Source: Streptomyces aidingensis (GTDB taxonomy: Bacteria; Actinomycetota; Actinomycetes; Streptomycetales; Streptomycetaceae). From it: DNA of 64,000 nt. The DNA is taken from assembly GCF_900112355.1 (NCBI RefSeq), contig NZ_FOLM01000003.1, forward strand, positions 440,274 to 504,273, written 5' to 3'. The translations under genes and the position numbers were made by a program. A model generated the notes under the pieces. It did no database searches and was not told the origin of the DNA. It worked only from the letters and a program-made list of their open reading frames with translations. This document shows positions 10,648 to 18,989 of the stretch, piece after piece. Numbering within the stretch: the first letter of the stretch is position 1; every line of letters starts with the position of its first letter.

Positions 10648-11342
10648 CCCGCCGGCGGGCCGGCCGGGCCGCCGGCGTCGCCGCCGGAGCCGCCGTGGAC
10701 GTCGTCATGGACGTCGTCATGGAAGTCGTCGTCGAAGGCGGCGCCGAGGGCGGTGGCGATCAGGCCGGGGAGGTCCGGGCGCCCGTCCTCCCGCGTCCAG
10801 CGCACCAGGGCGACATGCATGGCGGCCAGGCAGGCGCCGGCCGCCACCCAGGTGCGGAACTCGGCTTCGGGATCCGGCGCGTCGCCGAGCAGCGCGTCCA
10901 CGATGGCCCGCTGGGTGGCGTACTGGCTGTCCAGATGGCGGGCGCGCAGGGCCGGGACGCCGGTCATCAGCCGGAGCCGGGCGAGCAGCATGTCCCGCCC
11001 GGGCGAGGAGCGCGTCTCCGGCTCCCGGGCGGCGGGTCCGACCAGCGTGCGGGCCGTTTCGACCAGGGTCCGCCCGATGCGCCGCACCACGGGCTCGTCG
11101 GCCGGCCGGGCCGCCACCCGGGCGGCGAGCAGCGGGTCGTACCGGTCGTACAGGACCAGATCCTCCTTGGTGGGGAAGTGCCGGTAGACGGTCATCGCCG
11201 AGACCCCGGACGCCCTGGCGACGTCATGGACGGTGGTCGCGTCATAGCCGTGCTCGGTGAACAGCCGCACCGCGTGCGACTGGATCATGTCCCGGGTCTC
11301 CGCCCGACGCCGTTCGCGCAGACTCGGCCCTTCACCACTCAT
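10614..11342 (-). CDS. TetR-family transcriptional regulator
   Basis: Predicted 242-residue TetR repressor. The N-terminal DNA-binding domain (about 10-58) has the HTH core TVHDVARASGVSAMTVYRHFPTKEDLV. The C-terminal helical domain is ligand-binding and resembles the TetR_C group found beside reductases. The C-terminus is a low-complexity Asp/His/Gly/Pro tail (DDDFHDDVHDDVHGG). It is divergent from the SDR gene at 11409, with an inverted repeat between them, so I infer it represses that SDR and itself. The start may be ATG at 11342 or GTG at 11351. Confidence 0.87.
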   Translation of the reverse strand: MSGEGPSLRERRRAETRDMIQSHAVRLFTEHGYDATTVHDVARASGVSAMTVYRHFPTKEDLVLYDRYDPLLAARVAARPADEPVVRRIGRTLVETARTLVGPAAREPETRSSPGRDMLLARLRLMTGVPALRARHLDSQYATQRAIVDALLGDAPDPEAEFRTWVAAGACLAAMHVALVRWTREDGRPDLPGLIATALGAAFDDDFHDDVHDDVHGGSGGDAGGPAGPPAGQPDRAGGDSR

Positions 11343-11362
11343 GCGGGACACGCTACCGTGCT

Positions 11363-11393
11363 GGTAGTCAGTAACAGTTCGAGAGTGACTAAC
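11363..11393. promoter_or_regulatory. Inverted-repeat operator between TetR and SDR
   Basis: GGTAGTCAGT at 11363-11372 and AGTGACTAAC at 11384-11393 form an imperfect 10-bp inverted repeat (8 of 10 positions pair) with an 11-nt spacer. It sits in the 66-bp divergent gap, the normal place for a TetR operator controlling both genes. Confidence 0.6.
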
Positions 11394-11408
11394 ACATCGA
11401 GGTGAGTG

Positions 11409-12185
11409 GTGAGTGGTATGGAGAGCGGGCAGACCGGCAGGACCGCCCTGGTGACCGGAGCCTCCCGCGGTATCGGGCGCGCCATCGCCCGGCGTCTCGC
11501 CGCCGACGGCGCACTCGTCGCCGTGCACTACGGCAGCAGCGAATCCGGGGCGCGCCAGACGGTCGCGGAGATCGCGGAGGCGGGCGGGCGGGCCTTCCCG
11601 GTCCGGGCCGAACTGGGCACGCCAGGGGACATCGGCACGCTGCTCGACGGCCTGGTGCGGGGGCTCGCCGGGCGACCGCTGGACATCCTGGTCAACAATG
11701 CCGCGACCGCCCCGGGCGGGCCGATCGGCACCGACACCCCCGAACGGTTCGATCATCTCTTCGCGGTCAACGTCAAAGCGCCCTACTTCCTGATCCAGCG
11801 GGCCCTGCCGCTGCTGCGCGACGGCGGCCGGATCATCACCCTCACCTCGGTGGCCACCCGGGTGGCCAACCCCGGCCAGACGTCCTTCGCCATGGGCAAG
11901 GGCGCCCTGGAGACCATGACCCGGACCCTGGCCGGCGCGCTCGGCGTCCGCGGGATCACGGTCAACGCCGTGGCCCCCGGCGCCACCAGGACCGAGGCCA
12001 ACGCGGCCGTCTTCGAGGCCCCGGGCCTGGCGGACTTCCTCACCGGCCAGACCGCCCTCAACCGCCTCGGCAGCGCCGAGGACATCGCCGACGCCGTCGC
12101 CTTCCTCGCCTCCGACGACGCCCGCTGGATCACCGGCCAGGTGCTCGACACCAGCGGCGGCATCCACCTCGGCCTGCGGGCCTGA
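11409..12185 (+). CDS. SDR-family oxidoreductase, catalytic Tyr replaced by Phe
   Basis: Predicted 258-residue classical short-chain dehydrogenase: cofactor site VTGASRGIG, NNAAT, and C-terminal WITGQVLDTSGGIHL. The Ser of the active site is present (LTSVATRV) but the YxxxK motif reads FAMGK: codon TTC at 11886-11888 where Tyr is expected, with Lys retained. Activity may therefore be altered or lost. GAGGTGA at 11399-11405 best supports GTG at 11409; ATG at 11418 is the alternative. It is divergent from, and presumably controlled by, the adjacent TetR gene. Substrate unknown. Confidence 0.85.
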   Translation: MSGMESGQTGRTALVTGASRGIGRAIARRLAADGALVAVHYGSSESGARQTVAEIAEAGGRAFPVRAELGTPGDIGTLLDGLVRGLAGRPLDILVNNAATAPGGPIGTDTPERFDHLFAVNVKAPYFLIQRALPLLRDGGRIITLTSVATRVANPGQTSFAMGKGALETMTRTLAGALGVRGITVNAVAPGATRTEANAAVFEAPGLADFLTGQTALNRLGSAEDIADAVAFLASDDARWITGQVLDTSGGIHLGLRA

Positions 12186-12218
12186 TGCGCGGTCGCCGCA
12201 GCAGGGGGCGGGCCGGGG

Positions 12219-13238
12219 TCAGGAGCGGCGGGCCCGGCTGGGCTGGACGCGTCGGGGCTCGCCGGCCATCTTGGGATGGTCCGGGGGATAGGGCATGTCG
12301 CCCAGACCGTGATCACGCTCGTCGCGGTCGGCCAGTTCCAGGACGGTATCGATGCGGAACCGGTGGTCCTCCATGTCCGCGTGCACATCACCCAGCTCGG
12401 CATAGCGGTGCGGCATGGTCTCCAGGTCGAAGTCCTCCGGCCGGGCGCCGTCGGTCAGCTCCGCCCAGCGCAGCGGCGCGGACACCGTGGCCCGGGCGCG
12501 CGGGCGCACCGAATACGGACTGGCCATGGTCCGGTCGCGGGCCATCTGGTTGTAGTCGACAAAGATCTTCTCGCCCCGCTCCTCCTTCCACCAGGCGGTG
12601 GTGATCCGGTCCGGCGCCCGCCGTTCCAGCTCCCGCCCGACGGCGATCACCGCCCGCCTGACCTCGGTGAAGGTCCACTCCGGCACGATCGGCACAAAGA
12701 CGTGCAGACCGCGCCCGCCGGAGGTCTTGGGCCAGCCGCGCAGCCCCAGCTCGTCCAGCAGGGCGCGCAGCTCCCCGGCGGCCCGCACCGCGTCGGGGAA
12801 GTCCGTGCCGGGCTGCGGGTCGAGATCGATGCGCAGCTCGTCCGGGTGGTCCGCCCGCCCGCGCCGCACCGGCCAGGGGTGGAAGGTCAGGCAGCCCAGA
12901 TTGGCCGCCCAGATCACCGCGGCCGGTTCGGCCGGGCAGATCTCGTCGGCGTACCGGCCGCTGGGAAAGGTGATCCGCTCCGTGCCGATCCACCCGGGCA
13001 GACTCTTCGGCGCCCGCTTCTGGTAGAAGGACTCGCCGCCCACCCCGTCCGGATACCGCTCCAGCATGGTGGGGCGGTCGCGCAGTCCCCGCACCACCCC
13101 GTCCGCCACCGCCAGGTAGTAGCGGGCCACATCCATCTTGGTGAAGCCGCGCTCCGGAAAGTAGACCTTGTCCGGGCTGGAGAGCCGCACCGTGCGGTCC
13201 CCGACGGTCAGCTCCACGGCCTCGCCTTTGCCTGCCAT
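12219..13238 (-). CDS. ligD: LigD-type polymerase/primase domain protein (NHEJ)
   Basis: Predicted 339-residue stand-alone polymerase domain of the LigD end-joining machinery, an archaeo-eukaryotic primase-fold enzyme that fills gaps with (ribo)nucleotides at double-strand breaks. Catalytic acidic residues are visible in LRIDLDPQPG and later in FVDYNQM, with the His motif in GRGLHVFVP. The N-terminal SSPDKVYFPERGFTK and WIGTERITFPSG segments are typical. It has no ligase or nuclease domain; the ligase function is encoded divergently at 13315. Ku is not in the window. ATG at 13238 is clear. Confidence 0.9.
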   Translation of the reverse strand: MAGKGEAVELTVGDRTVRLSSPDKVYFPERGFTKMDVARYYLAVADGVVRGLRDRPTMLERYPDGVGGESFYQKRAPKSLPGWIGTERITFPSGRYADEICPAEPAAVIWAANLGCLTFHPWPVRRGRADHPDELRIDLDPQPGTDFPDAVRAAGELRALLDELGLRGWPKTSGGRGLHVFVPIVPEWTFTEVRRAVIAVGRELERRAPDRITTAWWKEERGEKIFVDYNQMARDRTMASPYSVRPRARATVSAPLRWAELTDGARPEDFDLETMPHRYAELGDVHADMEDHRFRIDTVLELADRDERDHGLGDMPYPPDHPKMAGEPRRVQPSRARRS

Positions 13239-13314
13239 GCCCTCAAGCTAGGCCCCTCACCCGTCCGCCGCCTCCCGGGAGACGCGCCGTACCGCCGGCC
13301 GGAGACTGACGATC
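13239..13314. promoter_or_regulatory. Divergent promoter gap between LigD-pol and the DNA ligase
   Basis: A 76-bp gap separates two divergent end-joining genes, so one short region must carry both promoters and probably co-regulates them. No recognisable operator palindrome was found by eye. Confidence 0.4.
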
Positions 13315-14385
13315 ATGGATCTCCCGGTGATGCCGTTCGTCAAGCCCATGCTGGCCAAGTCCGCCGCCCGCATCCCGCCGGGCATGCACTACGAGGGCAA
13401 ATGGGACGGCTTCCGGGCCCTGGTCTACCGGGACGGCCCGGAGCTGGAGATCGGCAGCCGGGGCGCCCGGCCGCTCACCCGCTATTTCCCCGAGCTGGCC
13501 GCCGCCCTGCTGGACCGGCTGCCGTACCGGGTGGTCGTCGACGGGGAGATCGTGATCATCCGGGAGGGCCGGCTGGACTTCGACGCGCTCCAGGAACGCA
13601 TCCATCCCGCCGACTCCCGGGTCCGCATGCTGGCCGGCCGCACCCCCGCCGGCTTCATCGCCTTCGACCTGCTCGCGGTGGCGGACGAGGCCCTGCTGGA
13701 CGTGCCCTTCGCGGACCGCCGCCGGCTGCTGGAGGCGGCGCTGCGCGACGCCTCCCCGCCGCTGCACCTGGCCCCGGCCACCACCGACCGGGCGGAGGCC
13801 GAACGCTGGTTCGAGCAGTACGAGGGCGCGGGCCTGGACGGCGTGGTCGCCAAGCCCCTCGATCTGCGCTACCGCTTCGACCAGCGCCTGATGATCAAGA
13901 TCAAGCACGAGCGGACCGCCGACTGCGTGGTGGCCGGCTACCGCGTCCACAAGACCGGCGCGGGCGTCGGCTCACTGCTGCTCGGCCTCTACGACGACAC
14001 CGGGCGGCTCCAGCACGTCGGGGTCTGCGGGGCCTTCACCGCTCGCCGCCGCACCGAGCTGCTCGACGAGATCGGGCCGCTGCGGATGACCGACCCCGCC
14101 GGCCACCCCTGGGCGGCCTGGCAGGACGAGGCCGCGCACGCCGAGGGGCGGCTGCCCGGCGCCGTCAGCCGCTGGTCGGGCTCCGGCGCCGGGGCCAAGG
14201 ACCCGTCCTGGGTGCCGCTGCGGCCCGAGCGGGTCTGCGAGGTCGCCTACGACCATCTCCAGGGCGACCGCTTCCGGCACACCGCCCAGTTCCGCCGCTG
14301 GCGGCCGGACCGCGAGCCGGAGCAGTGCACCTACGCCCAGCTGGAGGAACCGCTCCGGTTCGATCTGGGCCGGATCCTGAGCTGA
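13315..14385 (+). CDS. ATP-dependent DNA ligase (LigC/LigD ligase-domain type)
   Basis: Predicted 356-residue ATP-dependent DNA ligase. The adenylated lysine is Lys29 in motif I (EGKWDGFRA), followed by motif III (GFIAFDLLAV), motif IV (AGLDGVVAKP) and motif V (MIKIKHERTAD). An OB-fold domain (about 205-330) contains the RPERVCEVAYDHLQGDRFRH segment typical of LigD ligase domains. It acts with the divergent polymerase-domain protein in non-homologous end joining or base-excision gap sealing. The start is ATG at 13315 with GGAGA upstream. Confidence 0.92.
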   Translation: MDLPVMPFVKPMLAKSAARIPPGMHYEGKWDGFRALVYRDGPELEIGSRGARPLTRYFPELAAALLDRLPYRVVVDGEIVIIREGRLDFDALQERIHPADSRVRMLAGRTPAGFIAFDLLAVADEALLDVPFADRRRLLEAALRDASPPLHLAPATTDRAEAERWFEQYEGAGLDGVVAKPLDLRYRFDQRLMIKIKHERTADCVVAGYRVHKTGAGVGSLLLGLYDDTGRLQHVGVCGAFTARRRTELLDEIGPLRMTDPAGHPWAAWQDEAAHAEGRLPGAVSRWSGSGAGAKDPSWVPLRPERVCEVAYDHLQGDRFRHTAQFRRWRPDREPEQCTYAQLEEPLRFDLGRILS

Positions 14386-14422
14386 CGGCCGGCGAACGGA
14401 CCCGGGGGGCGGCGGGCCGCGC

Positions 14423-15805
14423 TCAGCCCAGCGGCGGCGCGGTCGGCGCCGGCCCGAGTGTGGTCGTGCCCGGGGTGGCCCGGTGCCCCAGCCCGGTCCG
14501 GTAGGCGTCCATGGCGGCATCGGCCCGCCCCTCCCGGCGGAACAGATCGCCCAGCAGCAGGCAGATCTCGGCCAGGTCCCCGGCCTGGCCGGCCTGCTCC
14601 AGCAGGCTCATGGCGGTGGCGTAGTGCCGCTCCGCGGTCTCGTTCTCGCCCGCCTCCTCGGCCATCATCCCCAGCAGCCGGTGCGCCGCCCCCACATGCA
14701 TCGCCCCCGGGTCGGGCACCCGCTCGCCCAGCAGTCCCTGGAGCAGTCGTCCGGCTTCCTGCCGGCTGCCGCGCCGCCGCAGCACATCGGCCAGTTCGAT
14801 CTCCACCTGGGCGGCGTACAGCGCGGCGTGCCGTTCGGCCAGGATCTCCCGGGCCGTGCGCAGCTCCCGCTCCGCCTGCTCCAGATCCCCGTTCTGGGCG
14901 TGCACATAGCCGCGCATCCAGTGGCAGTTGGCCAGCTCGGTGCGGATCTGCAACTGCTGGTAGAGCTCGGCCGCCTTGGTCAGCGAGGCGTCCGCCTCCG
15001 CGGTCCGGCCCTCGGCCAGCAGGGTGCGGGCCACCTGCCGGTGCATCTGCGCCACCAGCGCCGGGTCGGTCACCTGCGCGGCCAGCGCCAGCGCCAGCTC
15101 GGCGGCGTGTGCGGCGCGCGCCGGCGCGCCCAGATCCATGTACGGCCCGATCACCGCGGTGTAGAGCAGCAGCAGCGCGTCGGGGTGATGCAGCCCGGAG
15201 GCGTTCAGCCCGTCGATCGCGCTCTCCAGCAGATAGACCGCGTAGCGCAGCTCACCGGCCAGCAGATGGGTGATCGCCCGGCCCCGGACGGCGGGCACCC
15301 GCTGCGGCAGCGGTGCCTGCGCCAGCCGCTTCTCGGCCGCCTCGAAGTGCTCCCGGGCCAGCAGCACATCGCCCGTCTCCAGGGCGCAGGACCCCAGGCC
15401 GAGCAGCGCCGCGGCGCACTCCGCGTCCAGTTCGTGGGCCTCCGCCTCGGCCAGCAGTTCCCGGTACCGGGCCGCGGCCCGGCCGGCGCTGCCGGTGGCC
15501 AGCTCCTGCTGGGCGCCGGTCAGCCGCAGCCGCAGCTCGGTGGCGAAATGGGCGGGGCGGCCGGTGGCGAGTTCCTCGTAGCCGACCTTCAGCCGCTCGG
15601 CGAGGAAGCGCAGCGCCTTGTCCGAGGGGCGGACCCGTCCGGCCTCCAGGGTGGAGATGTACGCGGCGGTGTACGCCGGTTCGGCGAGCTGCCGCTGGGT
15701 GAGGCCAAGCGCGGTGCGCAGCCGCAGCACCCGCCGGCCGATCGCCTCCGGGGAGGTGCGGTCCTCCTCGTCGGCGCCGTCCGGCGCCTGCGCCCTGGCC
15801 ATCAT
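14423..15805 (-). CDS. XRE-family regulator with TPR-like repeats
   Basis: Predicted 460-residue cytosolic regulator. An N-terminal helix-turn-helix (about 20-75; LRLRTALGLTQRQLAEPAYTAAYISTLEAG) precedes an all-helical region of TPR-like repeats (about 90-450), rich in Ala/Leu helices such as GLGSCALETGDVLLAREHFEAAE. This layout is common in actinobacterial signalling regulators that sense peptides or partner proteins. ATG at 15805 is chosen because GGAGG lies five bases upstream. It converges on the ligase gene, and nothing nearby identifies its target. Confidence 0.82.
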   Translation of the reverse strand: MMARAQAPDGADEEDRTSPEAIGRRVLRLRTALGLTQRQLAEPAYTAAYISTLEAGRVRPSDKALRFLAERLKVGYEELATGRPAHFATELRLRLTGAQQELATGSAGRAAARYRELLAEAEAHELDAECAAALLGLGSCALETGDVLLAREHFEAAEKRLAQAPLPQRVPAVRGRAITHLLAGELRYAVYLLESAIDGLNASGLHHPDALLLLYTAVIGPYMDLGAPARAAHAAELALALAAQVTDPALVAQMHRQVARTLLAEGRTAEADASLTKAAELYQQLQIRTELANCHWMRGYVHAQNGDLEQAERELRTAREILAERHAALYAAQVEIELADVLRRRGSRQEAGRLLQGLLGERVPDPGAMHVGAAHRLLGMMAEEAGENETAERHYATAMSLLEQAGQAGDLAEICLLLGDLFRREGRADAAMDAYRTGLGHRATPGTTTLGPAPTAPPLG

Positions 15806-15904
15806 GCCTGCCTCCGCGCCCCCCTGCGAACAGCCGCCCGGACCCCGCCCCGACGCCGTCCCCGTCACCCTATCCTCCCGGGCCGGGGGACCGCCGCCCG
15901 TGCG

Positions 15905-17134
15905 TCAGCCGCCCGCCGTGGCCGCCGGACCGGGGGCCCCGGCGGGCGGACCGGCGGCGGGCGGTCCGGCCGGCCGGGGCGGCGGGGCGAAGGCCGAGCG
16001 GTGCGGGACGAAGTCGGTGCCGCTGCCCAGCACGCCGCCCAGGGCGGTGACCACCGGCCCCGGGGCGTCGGTGAACAGCAGCCCCCGCACGGGGGTGCGG
16101 CGCTCCTCGCCCCACTGCTTGAGCCAAGCCTTCCAATGGTGGGCGACATACTGCACAAAGGCCTCGAAGACCTCCGGGCGGCTGTCCAGATGGCCGGGCC
16201 GGGTGTCGATGACCAGGGCGGCGGCGCAGCGGTGTGCCTCCGGGCCGCCGCCGCCCGGGAAACGGTAGTCGCCGCTTTCGCCGGTGCGCGCGGCGCGCAG
16301 CGCCTCCTGGACCATCGAGGGGTTGCCGGCCACCGAGACGATCAGGGCGCAGCGGGCCGGCGGCTCCCCGGCCGGCGTGCCGTCCGGGGCGGTGGCCCGG
16401 CCGAACACCCGGATGTCCAGGGGGTCGCCCAGCGGCCGGTCCAGCACCCGGGCCAGGGGCGGGCCGTCCCGCTCGGCGGTGGGCGGCTCGGCCGGCCGGC
16501 TGTCCAGGGTCAGGGCCGGGAAGACCCCGCCGCCCGGCGTGCGGGACAGGTCCATCAGGGTCAGCCGCTCGTGCCGCTGGTCCTTCAGCCTGCGGCCCAG
16601 CGCGTATGCCTGGTGCAGCCGGGCGGTGAGGTAGAGGGAGACGGACCGCACCGGGCCCCGGTCGGCGGCCTCCTCGGCCAGCCGGGCCTGGATCACCTGG
16701 TAGGCGAGTGCCACCGGGTCGGCGGCGCCGGGGTCCGGCTGGCCCTCCAGCAGTTTCCCGGTGCTGACGGTGAAGCAGCGGGCATGCCGGTCCATGGCGT
16801 CGGCCCGCATCAGCTCCACCCGGTGCTCGTCCCAGCCCTGGCCCGGGCGGCCGAGGTAGAGCACCAGTCCTACGCCCTCCCGGTAGTAGAGCGTGGACCA
16901 GCAGTAGCCCAGCACCAGCACGGCCGCCAGCGCGACCAGGGCGAGCCACCAGAAGGAGCCGCCGATCCGCGGCACCTCCTGTACCAGCGTGGGCAGCATG
17001 CCCAGGGCCAGGGAACCGGAGACGGACGCCGCCAGCAGCAGCAGGCCCGCCGGGGAGGCGAGCCGTGCCCGTAGGAACTCCAACCTGCGCCGCACGGCAC
17101 CCCCTTGGGTGTCAGCCGGGCCCCGGGCCGCCAT
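15905..17134 (-). CDS. Two-TM membrane protein with unassigned soluble domain
   Basis: Predicted 409-residue protein of unknown function. Two transmembrane helices lie near the N-terminus (about 28-52 and 60-82), followed by a cytosolic domain of about 300 residues and a Pro/Gly/Ala-rich tail. The domain contains SLYLTARLHQAYALGRRL, ALIVSVAGNPSMVQEAL and GLLFTDAPGPVVTALG, a spacing that loosely recalls SAVED-type nucleotide-sensor domains; this is only a resemblance by eye. No cyclase of the CBASS type is nearby. Start: ATG 17134 (GAGGGGTG upstream) or GTG 17095 (AAGGGGGTG upstream) are both plausible. Confidence 0.7.
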   Translation of the reverse strand: MAARGPADTQGGAVRRRLEFLRARLASPAGLLLLAASVSGSLALGMLPTLVQEVPRIGGSFWWLALVALAAVLVLGYCWSTLYYREGVGLVLYLGRPGQGWDEHRVELMRADAMDRHARCFTVSTGKLLEGQPDPGAADPVALAYQVIQARLAEEAADRGPVRSVSLYLTARLHQAYALGRRLKDQRHERLTLMDLSRTPGGGVFPALTLDSRPAEPPTAERDGPPLARVLDRPLGDPLDIRVFGRATAPDGTPAGEPPARCALIVSVAGNPSMVQEALRAARTGESGDYRFPGGGGPEAHRCAAALVIDTRPGHLDSRPEVFEAFVQYVAHHWKAWLKQWGEERRTPVRGLLFTDAPGPVVTALGGVLGSGTDFVPHRSAFAPPPRPAGPPAAGPPAGAPGPAATAGG

Positions 17135-17250
17135 GATGGCGCACCCCTCGCCGGGCGCACAACCGAGGAGGGAACCGAACCAGCCGGAGAAATGTCCGAA
17201 AAGTTAGGAACAATCCATCGATATCGTTCGACCGGCCCGGGGGCGGGAAC

Positions 17251-17532
17251 GTGGCAGCCATGGAAACGGTGAAGGCAGAGGGCACCGGGGCACGGGAAGG
17301 GGGCGGCCGGAGGGCGGGAAGCCGGATCGGGACCATGGGACGGATGGGCTCGCTCGGCGCCCTCGCCGCCCATGTGCTGCTCCCGTTCCTGGCCCATGTG
17401 GGGTGGTATGTGATCGCCGCGGCCTGTCTGGTCGTGGTGATCACCTGCGAGATCAGCAGCCGGCGCCGCACCAACTGGCTGGTGGCGGTGGCCACCCTGG
17501 CCCTGGCCGCGGTCGTGCTGCGGCTGGGGTGA
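17251..17532 (+). CDS. Small two-helix membrane protein
   Basis: Predicted protein of up to 93 residues, divergent from the two-TM gene. A charged Gly/Arg-rich N-terminus precedes two hydrophobic helices (about 38-58 and 72-91) joined by a basic loop, SSRRRTNW. The true start could be GTG 17251, ATG 17260 or an internal ATG near 17335. No domain recognised. Coding status rests on the hydrophobic pattern and GC-rich third positions. Confidence 0.55.
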   Translation: MAAMETVKAEGTGAREGGGRRAGSRIGTMGRMGSLGALAAHVLLPFLAHVGWYVIAAACLVVVITCEISSRRRTNWLVAVATLALAAVVLRLG

Positions 17533-17618
17533 GACCGCCCCGTCCGCCACCGCCGCAGCCCGCCCGCCGCCCCGGCCCGCCCCGCCGTCGCCGGCGCCGC
17601 CCGGACCGGGGGCGGGCG

Positions 17619-18989
17619 CTACAGCCGTTCGAAGCCGCGCATGCGCTCCCAGTCGGTGACGGCCGCCTCATGGGCCTCCAGCTCGGCCCGGGCCGCCCGG
17701 GCGTAGTGCGCGACCACCGCGGGCCCGAAGACCTTGGCGGCGATCTCGCTGCGCTCCCAGCGGTGCAGCGCCTCCGCCAGGGTCGCCGGCAGCCGCGCCA
17801 CCCCGGTGTCGGCCAGTGCGTTCCCGGTGTACTCCGCGGGCAGCGGCAGTTGGTGCTCGATCCCCCAGCGCCCTGCCGCCAGCGCCGCGGCCACCGCCAG
17901 ATACGGGTTGGCGTCCCCGCCCGGCACCCGGTGCTCGATGCGCAGCGAGAGGCCGGAGCCGACCACCCGGACCGGGCAGGTGCGGTTGTCCCGGCCCCAG
18001 GCGATGCCGGTGGGCGCGAAGGCACCGGGCCGCAGCCTCTTGTAGGAGTTGATGTTGGGCGCCATCAGCAGGGTGAAGTCCGCCAGGCAGGCCAGCTGCC
18101 CGGCGACGAAGTGCCGCATCAGCGGGGACATGCCGTCCGGCGCGGCCGGATCGGCCAGCACCGGGTCGCCGTCCGCGGAGCGCAGCGACAGATGGACATG
18201 GCAGGAATTGCCCTCGCCCTCGTCGTACTTGGCCATGAAGGTGACCGCGCGGCCCTCCTGCTCGGCGATCTGCTTCACCCCGGTCTTGAAGAACACATGG
18301 TTGTCGCAGGTGGCCATGGCCTCGGCATAGCGGAAGACGATCTCGTACTGGCCGGGGTGGACCTCGGCGCGGGCGGTCTCCATGACCAGCCCCGCGGCGG
18401 TCATCTCCCGCCGGATGCGGCGGGCCAGCGGCTCCAGCCCGGCCAGGCCCTGGAGCGCGTAGTCCGCGTTGTGCCGGGTGGCCGGCCGCAGGCCGTGGTA
18501 GCGGCGGTCGTGGGCGGCGGCCGGGCTCTCCTCGAAGACCAGGAACTCCAGCTCGGTGCCGGCCCAGGCGGTCAGGCCCGCACCGGCCAGCCGGTCGAGC
18601 TGCTCGCGCAGCATGCGGCGCGGGGCCACCGCGACCGGCTCGCCGTCCGGCCAGGCGGCGTCCGCCAGCACCAGGGCGGTGCCCGGCTCCCAGGGCGGGA
18701 AACGCACCGTGGCGGGGTCGGGATGCAGCACGAAGTCGCCGAAGCCGGCCCGCCAGGCGTCGATGGCATAGCCCGGGCCGGTGTTCATCTCGACATCCGT
18801 GGCCAGCAGATACAGGCAGGCCCCGAAGCCGCGGCCGGCGATCTCGTCCAGGAAGTAGGGGACGGACAGCCGGCTGCCCTGGAGCCGGCCCTGGAGATCG
18901 GGAAGGGCGACCACGACCTCCTCCAGCCGCCCGGCCGCCGCCTCCTCGCGCAGCCTGTGGTACGGATCCGGTGCGGCCGGGGCGCTCAT
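17619..18989 (-). CDS. Glutamine-synthetase-like ligase (gamma-glutamylpolyamine type)
   Basis: Predicted 456-residue ATP-dependent amine ligase of the glutamine synthetase superfamily, last gene of the siderophore operon. It retains GS metal/ATP/glutamate segments: AGTELEFLVFEE, ARAEVHPGQYEIVF, SCHVHLSL, NINSYKRLRPG and RIEHRVPGGDANPYLA. The KYDEGEGNSCHVHLSL version resembles gamma-glutamylpolyamine or other non-ammonia ligases more than housekeeping GlnA. Its ATG overlaps the stop of the upstream IucA/IucC gene (18986-18989), so the two are translationally coupled. A diamine such as 1,3-diaminopropane, made by this same operon, is a reasonable acceptor; a siderophore intermediate is the alternative. 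Both are inference. Confidence 0.85.
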   Translation of the reverse strand: MSAPAAPDPYHRLREEAAAGRLEEVVVALPDLQGRLQGSRLSVPYFLDEIAGRGFGACLYLLATDVEMNTGPGYAIDAWRAGFGDFVLHPDPATVRFPPWEPGTALVLADAAWPDGEPVAVAPRRMLREQLDRLAGAGLTAWAGTELEFLVFEESPAAAHDRRYHGLRPATRHNADYALQGLAGLEPLARRIRREMTAAGLVMETARAEVHPGQYEIVFRYAEAMATCDNHVFFKTGVKQIAEQEGRAVTFMAKYDEGEGNSCHVHLSLRSADGDPVLADPAAPDGMSPLMRHFVAGQLACLADFTLLMAPNINSYKRLRPGAFAPTGIAWGRDNRTCPVRVVGSGLSLRIEHRVPGGDANPYLAVAAALAAGRWGIEHQLPLPAEYTGNALADTGVARLPATLAEALHRWERSEIAAKVFGPAVVAHYARAARAELEAHEAAVTDWERMRGFERL

